From CAJQQY01 sp045104975 (GTDB lineage: Bacteria > Bacteroidota > Bacteroidia > Chitinophagales > Saprospiraceae), in the NCBI GenBank assembly GCA_045104975.1, contig JBGCCY010000129.1, forward strand, positions 27,640-91,639: a stretch of 64,000 nt of DNA, given 5' to 3'. This document shows, piece by piece, positions 41,249 through 49,079 of the stretch. The translations under genes were made by a program, and so were the position numbers. The notes below the pieces were generated by a model that searched no databases, had not been told where the DNA came from, and saw nothing but the letters and a program-made list of their open reading frames with translations. The first letter of the stretch is position 1. Every line of letters starts with the position of its first letter.

Positions 41249-42706
41249 ATGAACCTGAATAAACTAATTGTACTATTTTTATTGACGTTGAGTTTTTGTA
41301 CTCAATCCTTAAGTCAAGGCTCAACAACTTCTTATACTCCTGTCCCTGTTTTTAGTGATGCAGAATTAGAAGTTAGAATCAAAAACCTTTCTTCACTTGC
41401 GGTAACTCCTCAATTGGATAATATTGTCAAAAGTTATATCAAAACATACTCCGTTCGGAAAAGAGATAGAACCGAGAAAATGTTGGGTAGGATAGTGATG
41501 TATTTTCCCATTTTTGAGAAATACCTTTTGGATGAAAATATGCCTTCAGATATCAAATATCTTTCGGTAGTAGAATCTGCTTTAAATCCAAAAGCAACTT
41601 CCCGAGTAGGAGCTGCAGGATTGTGGCAATTTATGCCAGCAACTGGAAAAGAGTATGGATTGTCTCAAAATAGTAAAGTGGACGAACGAAGAGATCCTCA
41701 CAAATCGACGAAGGCTGCGATAAAATATCTAAAAAGGCTACATAATAAATATCAAGATTGGGAACTCGCATTGGCTGCTTATAATAGTGGACCAGGTCGA
41801 GTGAATAGAGCAATTCGAAGAGGGCAGAGTAAGAATTTTTGGAAAATTAAAAAGTATTTACCCAAAGAGACTCGAAATTATGTGCCTGCATTTGTAGCTG
41901 CAAATTATATTGTGAATAATTACCATTTACATTATTTGAAACCTCAATTTCCAGAAATGGATATCCAGATGACGGATTATACCAAAGTCTATAGTTCAAT
42001 TTCTTTTCGAGAAATTTCAGAAATTACAGGAACACCACTTCATTTAATAGAACAATTAAATCCTAGTTTTAAACAAGGTATTATTCCTACTCATAGGAAT
42101 GGACATTTTTTGACTTTACCAAAACGAAATATGCCTTTGTTTTTAGCAGCCTTTCCAACACCTGATAGTAATCCTTCGATCACTCAAAATCTTGGAAGCC
42201 GAACAGAATTTTTCAAATCAGTTTATTATGTTCAGCCAGGCGATCATATTGATAAGTTAGCGAAGTTGTTTAACTGTAGTCGTCAGCATATTATGGCTTG
42301 GAATAATTTGCCACAACCATATTTAGCAAGAGGACAAGAGTTAACAATTTTTCAAATCAGTAATAGTTTGAATGTCGAAGTGAAAGAACTTCCTGCTCGT
42401 CAGCAAGAAATTGAAAATCCTAAGTTAAAGGAAGAAACTATTTTGTCTAATAGTAGAAAAAGAAAAATAGAAAACAAAAAAGTAAATATTAAAAAAGAAG
42501 AGAAAGAAAAAAGGAATCCTCCCCAAAGGAATATCTCTTTGAAAAAAGAGGATTATATTTTTTATACTATTCGTAGAAATGAATCGATTTTGGAGATAAT
42601 CGAAAAATTCCCAGGTGTAACCATTCAAGATATTTTGAAATTAAATGAGATAAAAGGAAATGATTTTCCATCTGTAGGAGCTAGATTAAAAATCAAGAAA
42701 AAGTAG
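41249..42706 (+). CDS. Lytic transglycosylase with LysM domains (MltD-like)
   Basis: The start at 41249 (ATG) gives 485 residues with a signal peptide (about 1-22, ending SLSQG); a TTG nine bases upstream is less likely. The MltD-type catalytic domain (about 85-260) has VVESALNPKATSRVGAAGLWQFMPATG with its catalytic Glu. A degenerate LysM follows, then YYVQPGDHIDKLAKLFNCSRQHIMAWN at about 329-370, and a C-terminal YTIRRNESILEIIEKFPGV at about 436-480. A highly basic linker (about 390-425) separates the last two. It is a paralogue of the preceding gene, 284 bp upstream. Confidence 0.92.
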   Translation: MNLNKLIVLFLLTLSFCTQSLSQGSTTSYTPVPVFSDAELEVRIKNLSSLAVTPQLDNIVKSYIKTYSVRKRDRTEKMLGRIVMYFPIFEKYLLDENMPSDIKYLSVVESALNPKATSRVGAAGLWQFMPATGKEYGLSQNSKVDERRDPHKSTKAAIKYLKRLHNKYQDWELALAAYNSGPGRVNRAIRRGQSKNFWKIKKYLPKETRNYVPAFVAANYIVNNYHLHYLKPQFPEMDIQMTDYTKVYSSISFREISEITGTPLHLIEQLNPSFKQGIIPTHRNGHFLTLPKRNMPLFLAAFPTPDSNPSITQNLGSRTEFFKSVYYVQPGDHIDKLAKLFNCSRQHIMAWNNLPQPYLARGQELTIFQISNSLNVEVKELPARQQEIENPKLKEETILSNSRKRKIENKKVNIKKEEKEKRNPPQRNISLKKEDYIFYTIRRNESILEIIEKFPGVTIQDILKLNEIKGNDFPSVGARLKIKKK

Positions 42707-42738
42707 AAAATTGTAATATAATTTTTATCAAAAAAAGG

Positions 42739-42768
42739 AAAGGTCAGGATTTAAATATCCTGACCTTT
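42739..42768. terminator. Bidirectional terminator
   Basis: aaaggtcaggat (42739-42750) pairs exactly with atcctgaccttt (42757-42768), with A- and T-runs outside. It lies between the convergent transglycosylase and Hsp20 genes. Confidence 0.8.
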
Positions 42769-42804
42769 TTTTATGAAATTACTAAAATCCATCTCATGAA
42801 AAGT

Positions 42805-43236
42805 CTAATTTACTTGAATTGCTCTTGGAGGTAATTCTTTTGCTTCTTCTTTTTTAGGTAACAAAATTGCTAAAATTCCACTTTCATAATTTGCAGCTAT
42901 TGCATTACTTTCTACATCTTCTGACAATTGGAAACTCCTTGAAAAAGTAGAATAGCTAAATTCCTTCCGGGTAAATTTTTCACCGTCTGTATCATTTGCT
43001 TCTTCTTTTTTTTTAGCAGAAATGGTCAAGGTATTTTTTTCAACATTGATGTTAAAATTTTCTTTTTGCAAACCTGGGGCAGCAAGTTCAATTTTAAAAT
43101 TATCCGCTGACTCGGAAATATTTACCGAAGGAACATTTGAGGCAAAATCAGATCCTACAAAATTGGAAAATGAATTATTGAAAAGGTCATCAAAAATAGA
43201 ATTGATGCCTGAATTGAAATTTACTAAATTGCTCAT
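42805..43236 (-). CDS. Hsp20 small heat-shock protein (second of two)
   Basis: A 143-residue small heat-shock protein. The alpha-crystallin domain (about 35-130) includes FKIELAAPGLQKENFNINVEKNTLTISAKK and the closing YESGILAILLPKKEEAK with the conserved GIL motif; the C-terminal tail is short and ends RAIQVN. Hsp20 proteins hold unfolded proteins as ATP-independent oligomers. It lies 118 bp after the other Hsp20 gene, with a stem-loop at 43278-43307 between them that may reduce read-through. Confidence 0.93.
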   Translation of the reverse strand: MSNLVNFNSGINSIFDDLFNNSFSNFVGSDFASNVPSVNISESADNFKIELAAPGLQKENFNINVEKNTLTISAKKKEEANDTDGEKFTRKEFSYSTFSRSFQLSEDVESNAIAANYESGILAILLPKKEEAKELPPRAIQVN

Positions 43237-43277
43237 ATATCTTAATTTTTATTTTTTGAAAAATGGTTTTGAAAATA

Positions 43278-43307
43278 TCCGTGCCACAATTGGAACTGTG
43301 ACACGGA
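43278..43307 (-). terminator. Stem-loop between the Hsp20 genes
   Basis: tccgtgccaca (43278-43288) pairs with tgtgacacgga (43297-43307) with one mismatch. It may be a terminator of the upstream Hsp20 gene or an mRNA processing site; no long T-run follows. Confidence 0.55.
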
Positions 43308-43354
43308 ATAAAACAAAACGAAAAACCAACTTTACTTAATTTCTTTTTAATCGA

Positions 43355-43801
43355 TTACCCAATTGCTATTTTTCTAGCAGGTAATTCTTTTGCTTCTTCT
43401 TTTTTAGCCAAAGTCAAATGCAAAATGCCATCTTCGAATTTTGCATCGATTTTAGTTTTGTCAATTGTTTTTGGCAAATGGAATGTTCTTTTAAAATCAT
43501 TGTATTCAAATTCCTTTCTGGAGTATTTAATTCCTTCGTTTTTTTCATTTTCAACTTTAGCAGAAATGGTTAAAACATCTTTTTCGACATTGATGTCAAA
43601 GTCAGATTTTTTCAAACCTGGAGCGGCAATTTCTAATTTGAAATCTTCTTTTCCTTCGATTACGTTTACAGCAGGTCGTGATTTAACTATGTTTTTTTCA
43701 ATTTCCCCAACAGGATTAGTCAATACATCATTGAATAAGTTAAAAAAAGGATTAACTACATGAGATCTTCTTCGTCTTGGATTTACATTTACAAAAGTCA
43801 T
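43355..43801 (-). CDS. Hsp20 small heat-shock protein (first of two)
   Basis: A 148-residue small heat-shock protein with an N-terminal arm (MTFVNVNPRRRRSHVVNPFF), an alpha-crystallin domain (about 45-140, FKLEIAAPGLKKSDFDINVEKDVLTISAK and FEDGILHLTLAKKEEAK), and a short tail ending ARKIAIG. It is clearly paralogous to the next gene. The upstream region (43802-44323) contains repeated GACAAAA boxes that may be heat-shock operators. Tandem hsp20 pairs are common in Bacteroidota. Confidence 0.93.
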   Translation of the reverse strand: MTFVNVNPRRRRSHVVNPFFNLFNDVLTNPVGEIEKNIVKSRPAVNVIEGKEDFKLEIAAPGLKKSDFDINVEKDVLTISAKVENEKNEGIKYSRKEFEYNDFKRTFHLPKTIDKTKIDAKFEDGILHLTLAKKEEAKELPARKIAIG

Positions 43802-43908
43802 AATTTGATAATTTTTTATTTTTAGAAAAATGATTTTTAAATAATTATTACACTTTTCCTTTTATCAACTCATGTTCCATTACGTTTTTTACGTCTTTTT
43901 TGCAGAAA

Positions 43909-43965
43909 GACAAAATGAATAGCGACAAAAAGTCACTTTTATTTGATTCCTAGTGACAAAATGTC
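43909..43965. promoter_or_regulatory. Repeated GACAAAA boxes upstream of hsp20
   Basis: gacaaaatg (43909-43917), gacaaaaagtc (43924-43934) and gacaaaatgtc (43955-43965) lie 108-165 bp before the first hsp20 start. The last is a short palindrome (GACA...TGTC). Binding by a heat-shock regulator is possible but inferred. Confidence 0.4.
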
Positions 43966-44189
43966 TTAAAAGCGTAAGTTGTGTAGGTTATCCACATTTT
44001 GATATTTAAACTAACAAGTTTATGTTGGTAACTAAAGAAGCCTTATTTATTTAATAGATTACCTTTTAAAATTTCAATCAAAAACCCTTCTGAAAAAGAA
44101 ATATTCGTTTTAAACTTCCTTTTCCATACAACTCCTTGATATTGTGAGAAATACACATTTAAAATTTATGACAAAATGTAAAATTGAGT

Positions 44190-44197
44190 TACTTTTG
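44190..44197 (+). promoter_or_regulatory. hppA promoter -7 box
   Basis: TACTTTTG matches TAnnTTTG and lies 127 bp before the hppA start, implying a leader of about 120 nt. A box TGACAAAATGT lies just upstream. The -33 element is not clear. Confidence 0.5.
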
Positions 44198-44323
44198 CCC
44201 CGCAAACGAAAAACCTCTTTGGGACTATACGAAATTCTATAGTTCCTTAATCGGAGGAGGGTGTGGTGTTTGACCATTCCCTTTTTAATTTTTAATAAAA
44301 CCAGTAAATAAATCAAAGAGATT

Positions 44324-46504
44324 ATGGGTAGTAACATTATTTATGCAATTCCAGCTTTAGGAGGTTTGGCATTGCTATACACATTGTGGAAATCTTCTTG
44401 GGTATCAAAACAGGAAGTAGGTACCGACAAGATGGCTAGAATTGCCAAAAATATTGAAGATGGTGCCATGGCATTTTTGAAAGCTGAATATCGAGTTTTA
44501 GCAGTTTTTGTAGTATTAGTAGCAGCGATTTTAGCATTTACAGCAAATGCAGAAAATTCTTCATGGATGGTTGCGGTTTCTTTTATTTTAGGAGCAATCT
44601 GTTCGGCATTAGCAGGATTCATCGGAATGAAAGTAGCTACTAAAGCCAATGTAAGAACAACTAACGCTGCACGAACTAGTTTAGGAAAAGCATTAGAAGT
44701 AGCTTTTGCTGGAGGAGCCGTAATGGGATTAGGGGTAGTTGGATTAGGGGTAGTTGGATTAAGTGTTCTATTTATTGTTTATAGTAGCCAATTTGGGATT
44801 GATTCTCAAGCGAATGTAACAAGAGTAATTACAGTTTTAACTGGATTCTCATTTGGAGCCTCTTCGATTGCATTATTTGCACGTGTAGGTGGAGGTATTT
44901 ATACCAAAGCTGCCGATGTAGGTGCAGATTTAGTTGGAAAAGTAGAAGCAGGTATTCCTGAAGATCATCCATTGAATCCAGCAACAATTGCTGATAACGT
45001 AGGTGATAATGTAGGTGATGTTGCCGGAATGGGAGCTGACCTTTTCGAATCATATGTAGGTTCTATTATTGGAACTATGGTTTTGGGAGCTGCATTTATG
45101 GTTTCTGGAGCATTTGCGACGACTAATGAGTTTGGAGGATTAAATGCAGTATTATTACCATTAGTTTTAGCTGGAACAGGTATTCTTACTTCTATTTTAG
45201 GAACATTCTTAGTGAAAGTGAAAGATGGTGGTGATCCACATAAAGCATTAAACTTAGGAGAATTTTCTTCTGCTGGATTAATGTTAATATTGACGTTCTT
45301 CATAATCCAATGGATGTTGCCAGAATCTTGGGAAGTAGCTGGAGATCCAACAGCATATACTTCTATGGGCGTTTTCTACGCTGTAATCATCGGTCTAGTT
45401 TCAGGATTGGCAATTGGTAAAATCACAGAATATTATACAGGTACAGGTACTAAACCAGTTCAAGGTATTGTAGATCAATCTGTAACAGGTGCAGCTACAA
45501 ATATTATCGCAGGTTTAGGAGTTGGGATGATGTCAACAATGTTTCCTACATTAATATTAGCAGCAGCTATTATTGGAGCTCATCACTTTGCTGGATTATA
45601 TGGTATCGCAATTGCTGCAGTAGGAATGCTTTCTAATACAGGTATTCAATTAGCAGTAGATGCTTACGGACCTATTTCTGATAATGCAGGTGGTATCGCA
45701 GAGATGGCAGAATTGCCAAAAGAAGTTCGTCAACGTACTGATAAATTAGATGCAGTAGGAAATACTACAGCAGCTATCGGAAAAGGATTTGCGATTGGTT
45801 CAGCAGCATTAACTGCTTTGGCTTTATTTGCAGCCTTTATGGTTACTGCAGGAATCACTTCTATTGATATTTCAAAACCAATCGTAATGGCTGGATTATT
45901 AATTGGAGGTATGTTGCCATTCGTATTTTCAGCGATGTCAATGGGAGCAGTTGGACGTGCAGCAATGGATATGATTCAAGAAGTACGTCGTCAATTTAAA
46001 TCTATTCCTGAATTGAAAGCAGCATTAGCTGTGATGAGAAAGAATGATGGAAAAGAGATGGATCAATGGTCTGATGCAGATAGAAAAACTTTTGATGCAG
46101 CAGATGGAAAAGCAGATTACAATAAGTGTGTTGAAATTTCAACAGCCGCTTCTATTCGTGAAATGGTTGTTCCAGGTTTATTAGCAGTTATCAGTCCAGT
46201 TGTAATTGGATTTGCTGGAGGTCCTGAAATGTTAGGAGGATTATTAGCAGGTGTGACAGTTTGTGGTGTGTTAATGGCCATCTTCCAATCAAACGCAGGT
46301 GGTGCTTGGGATAACGCTAAGAAAATGTTTGAAGAAGGTGTTACGATTCAGGGAGACAAGCACTATAAAGGATCTGATGCTCATAAGGCAGCTGTAGTAG
46401 GTGATACTGTTGGAGATCCATTCAAAGATACTTCTGGTCCATCATTGAACATCTTGTTGAAATTGATGTCAGTAGTTGCTTTGGTAATTGCACCATTCAT
46501 CTAA
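44324..46504 (+). CDS. hppA: Membrane-bound pyrophosphatase (K+-dependent type)
   Basis: A full-length 726-residue, about 16-helix membrane pyrophosphatase. The substrate-binding loop DNVGDNVGDVAGMGADLFESY and the late loop VGDTVGDPFKDTSGPSLNILLK are intact. Ala483 and Gly486 in GNTTAAIGKG are the residues that mark K+-dependent enzymes (Lys and Thr mark the independent type), so Na+ or Na+/H+ pumping driven by PPi is likely. A short in-frame tandem repeat at 44726-44755 encodes GLGVV twice, within the usual length of this helix. Transcription stops at the hairpin 46561-46594. Confidence 0.96.
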   Translation: MGSNIIYAIPALGGLALLYTLWKSSWVSKQEVGTDKMARIAKNIEDGAMAFLKAEYRVLAVFVVLVAAILAFTANAENSSWMVAVSFILGAICSALAGFIGMKVATKANVRTTNAARTSLGKALEVAFAGGAVMGLGVVGLGVVGLSVLFIVYSSQFGIDSQANVTRVITVLTGFSFGASSIALFARVGGGIYTKAADVGADLVGKVEAGIPEDHPLNPATIADNVGDNVGDVAGMGADLFESYVGSIIGTMVLGAAFMVSGAFATTNEFGGLNAVLLPLVLAGTGILTSILGTFLVKVKDGGDPHKALNLGEFSSAGLMLILTFFIIQWMLPESWEVAGDPTAYTSMGVFYAVIIGLVSGLAIGKITEYYTGTGTKPVQGIVDQSVTGAATNIIAGLGVGMMSTMFPTLILAAAIIGAHHFAGLYGIAIAAVGMLSNTGIQLAVDAYGPISDNAGGIAEMAELPKEVRQRTDKLDAVGNTTAAIGKGFAIGSAALTALALFAAFMVTAGITSIDISKPIVMAGLLIGGMLPFVFSAMSMGAVGRAAMDMIQEVRRQFKSIPELKAALAVMRKNDGKEMDQWSDADRKTFDAADGKADYNKCVEISTAASIREMVVPGLLAVISPVVIGFAGGPEMLGGLLAGVTVCGVLMAIFQSNAGGAWDNAKKMFEEGVTIQGDKHYKGSDAHKAAVVGDTVGDPFKDTSGPSLNILLKLMSVVALVIAPFI

Positions 46505-46838
46505 AATCTAATTCACTTATTAAAGAATTAATTATTCTTTAAATAATGTAAAATATGTGGCAACGCCCTATTTGATTCGTCAAATAGGGCGTTGTTCTTT
46601 TTGTAGAAAAACAATTTTACCTTAAGTCTGTTTTATAAAAAAATAAAGAAGTAAACTTTGAGATAATTCTCGTCACGTAAACTTCGTTATTATTTCGTTA
46701 AAACAACCAATTGGCAAGGTTATCGCCTTAATTTATAAGGAATTTAACCTATATTTATTGACTAAAAGCAATTATCTAAAATAAGTCTTGTCTTTTAGTT
46801 AATATTTCGAAATAAGTAAATATTTAAAACATCACAAT
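46505..46838. other. Intergenic region between hppA and the tail-specific protease
   Basis: Holds the hppA terminator (46561-46594) and then about 240 bp of AT-rich DNA with no clear feature before the protease start. Confidence 0.5.
46561..46594 (+). terminator. hppA terminator
   Basis: caacgccctatttga (46561-46575) pairs exactly with tcaaatagggcgttg (46580-46594) around a TTCG tetraloop, and is followed by a T-rich tract. Confidence 0.9.
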
Positions 46839-48935
46839 ATGAAATTCAGAGGTCCCATTTTCTTTTCAATAATTCTTGTCGCATTAGTATTTGGAGCATT
46901 TTATATTCCCGCTAATAATGCTGAAAAAGAAGCTATTCTAATTAAATCTATTATTGCTAATTTAGATAGATTTCATTTTCAACCTCAAAAAGTAGATGAC
47001 GATTTTTCTGAAAAAGTCTACGATTTATACCTAGATCGAATCGACGGAAACCGAAGATGGTTGACTCAGCAAGATGTTGATCGCTTAGGGAAATTTGAAA
47101 TGAAATTAGATGATGAAGCAGATGCAGGTACTTATGAGTTTTTCGATATGTCTTTGACTCTTGTAGAAAAAGGATTAAATAAAACGGAAGGATACTTCAA
47201 AGAGATTTTAGCAAAACCTTTTGATTTTTCAATAGATGAAACAATTGATTTATCAGATGAGAAAAAGCCTTTTGCAAAAAATGATGTAGAGCTAAAAGAG
47301 AGTTGGAGAAAGTATTTAAAAAGAGAAACATTAACTCGAGTAGTTGATGATTTAGAATTGCAGAAAAAAGGAGAAGACGAAGACTTAAAAGGAAAATCAT
47401 TTGCCGAGTTAGAGCAAAAAGCGAGAGAAGATGTTTTAGATGTATTTGAAAAATGGTACACTAGAATGAGAAAGTTGAAACGTACAGATCGATTGAGCAA
47501 TTACTTGAATGCAGTCGCGAATGTGTACGATCCTCACACAGGATATTTCAAACCAAGAGATAAAGAGAACTTTGATATTAGAATGTCTAAAACTTTGGAA
47601 GGTATCGGAGCACAACTTCGAGCGGAAGAAGAATATACTAGAGTGGTAAGTATCATTGTTGGAGGACCAGCCTGGAAAGGAAAACAATTAGAAGCAGATG
47701 ACATGATTATGGCAGTTGCTCAAGGTGATGATGAACCAGTAGATGTTAACGGAATGGTGATTGACGATGTAGTAGATATGATTAGAGGGAAAAAAGGAAC
47801 AGAAGTTCGATTGACCGTGAAAAAGAAAGATGGAAAAAAAGAAGTGATTGCTATCGAAAGGGACGTAGTTATCATGGAAGAAGGTTATGCTAAATCAACT
47901 TTACTTTCAGCTCCACAAAGTGAAGAGAAAATGGGATATATTAATTTGCCAAGTTTCTATGCTGACTTTGGAAGAAATGGAGGACATAGTTGTGCGGAAG
48001 ACGTAGCGAAAGAATTAAAAAAATTAAAGAAACATAATGTTGAAGGAATTATCCTTGACCTAAGAAATAACGGAGGTGGATCATTGGAGGAAGTAGTTGA
48101 CATGGCTGGTCTATTTATCGAAAAAGGACCAATCGTTCAAGTGAAATCAAGAATTGGTCGATCAGGAGTTCATGAAGATGAAGATGGAAAAGTATTATAT
48201 GACGGACCACTTGTGGTAATGGTAAACGAATATAGTGCATCAGCTTCTGAAATTTTAGCAGCAGCATTACAGGATTACGGAAGAGCAGTAATTGTAGGAA
48301 GTACTTCTACTTTCGGAAAAGGAACAGTTCAAAGATTCTTAGATTTGGATAGAGCAGTCATGGGATATTCAGACGTTAAGCCTTTGGGATCAATCAAATT
48401 GACTATCCAAAAATACTACCGAGTGAATGGAGGTTCTGTTCAATTAAATGGAGTGAAATCTGATATCGTCTTCCCTGATTTATATTCTTACTTTGACTCA
48501 GGTGAAAAAGATTACGATCACGCGTTAGATTATACTGAAATTGCTCCTGTTCCATATGGACAAAATGTATACTCTGTAACTGATAAATTAGATGAGCTTC
48601 GAGCAGCAAGTGGAAAAAGAGTTAAAAGTCATCCTGCTTTTCAACAAGTTGCAACTCATGCAAAATGGTTAAAAACTCAAAGAGATATTGATATTTATCC
48701 TCTGAATATCGATAAATACACTCAGATGGAGCAAGACCAAAAAGAAGTAAGCGATGCTTTCAAAGAAGTATTAGATAAAAAAATAAAAGGAATGGTTGTT
48801 AAAAATCTTCCTGAAGACATGGATGCTTTAACTAAAGATGAAGGAGTAGAAGCTCGAAACAAAGATTGGATGGAAGGATTAGAAAAAGATATTTACTTAA
48901 ATGAAGTATTATCTATTCTACGAGATATGAAATAG
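46839..48935 (+). CDS. Tail-specific protease (S41, Prc type)
   Basis: A 698-residue periplasmic protease. It has an N-terminal hydrophobic signal-like helix (about 8-25), a long helical N-terminal domain, a PDZ domain (about 250-335, with RAEEEYTRVVSIIVGGPAWKG), the S41 core with the Ser468/Lys494 dyad (YSASASEIL, FGKGTVQ), and a helical C-terminal domain. The dyad is in the same relation as in E. coli Prc. Such enzymes cleave proteins with nonpolar C termini and trim lipoproteins and penicillin-binding proteins in the envelope. It is expressed alone, ending at the terminator 48967-49010. Confidence 0.93.
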   Translation: MKFRGPIFFSIILVALVFGAFYIPANNAEKEAILIKSIIANLDRFHFQPQKVDDDFSEKVYDLYLDRIDGNRRWLTQQDVDRLGKFEMKLDDEADAGTYEFFDMSLTLVEKGLNKTEGYFKEILAKPFDFSIDETIDLSDEKKPFAKNDVELKESWRKYLKRETLTRVVDDLELQKKGEDEDLKGKSFAELEQKAREDVLDVFEKWYTRMRKLKRTDRLSNYLNAVANVYDPHTGYFKPRDKENFDIRMSKTLEGIGAQLRAEEEYTRVVSIIVGGPAWKGKQLEADDMIMAVAQGDDEPVDVNGMVIDDVVDMIRGKKGTEVRLTVKKKDGKKEVIAIERDVVIMEEGYAKSTLLSAPQSEEKMGYINLPSFYADFGRNGGHSCAEDVAKELKKLKKHNVEGIILDLRNNGGGSLEEVVDMAGLFIEKGPIVQVKSRIGRSGVHEDEDGKVLYDGPLVVMVNEYSASASEILAAALQDYGRAVIVGSTSTFGKGTVQRFLDLDRAVMGYSDVKPLGSIKLTIQKYYRVNGGSVQLNGVKSDIVFPDLYSYFDSGEKDYDHALDYTEIAPVPYGQNVYSVTDKLDELRAASGKRVKSHPAFQQVATHAKWLKTQRDIDIYPLNIDKYTQMEQDQKEVSDAFKEVLDKKIKGMVVKNLPEDMDALTKDEGVEARNKDWMEGLEKDIYLNEVLSILRDMK

Positions 48936-48966
48936 TTTTTGGAAAAAATCCAAAATCAAATTTTAT

Positions 48967-49010
48967 AAAAAAGAAGCCGAAACAAAATTAATTGTTTCGG
49001 CTTCTTTTTT
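48967..49010 (+). terminator. Protease terminator
   Basis: An 18-bp perfect stem (aaaaaagaagccgaaaca with its complement) has an 8-nt loop and ends in TTTTTT. It lies 31 bp past the protease stop. Confidence 0.92.
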
Positions 49011-49034
49011 CGTTTTAAGGATTTTTAAATTTAG

Positions 49035-49042
49035 TACTTTTG
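49035..49042 (+). promoter_or_regulatory. ABC-F gene promoter -7 box
   Basis: TACTTTTG, 37 bp before the ABC-F start, matches the -7 consensus, with a T-rich -33-like tract (cgttttaagg) about 18 bp further up. Confidence 0.6.
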
Positions 49043-49079
49043 TGAAAAATTAAAATCATTTAAATTTTCAAATTAATAT

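Larger units (their letters stand above)
43802..44323. other. Divergent regulatory region of hsp20 and hppA
   Basis: A 522-bp gap with promoters for both flanking genes. It contains the GACAAAA boxes at 43909-43965, another TGACAAAATGT at 44169-44179, the hppA -7 box at 44190-44197, and a foldable leader at about 44213-44258. No gene is visible. Confidence 0.55.

Noticed and set aside
44110..44337. Minus-strand open frame of 75 codons in the hsp20/hppA gap
   Set aside because: It overlaps the hppA promoter, the leader and the hppA start, and has no recognisable product.
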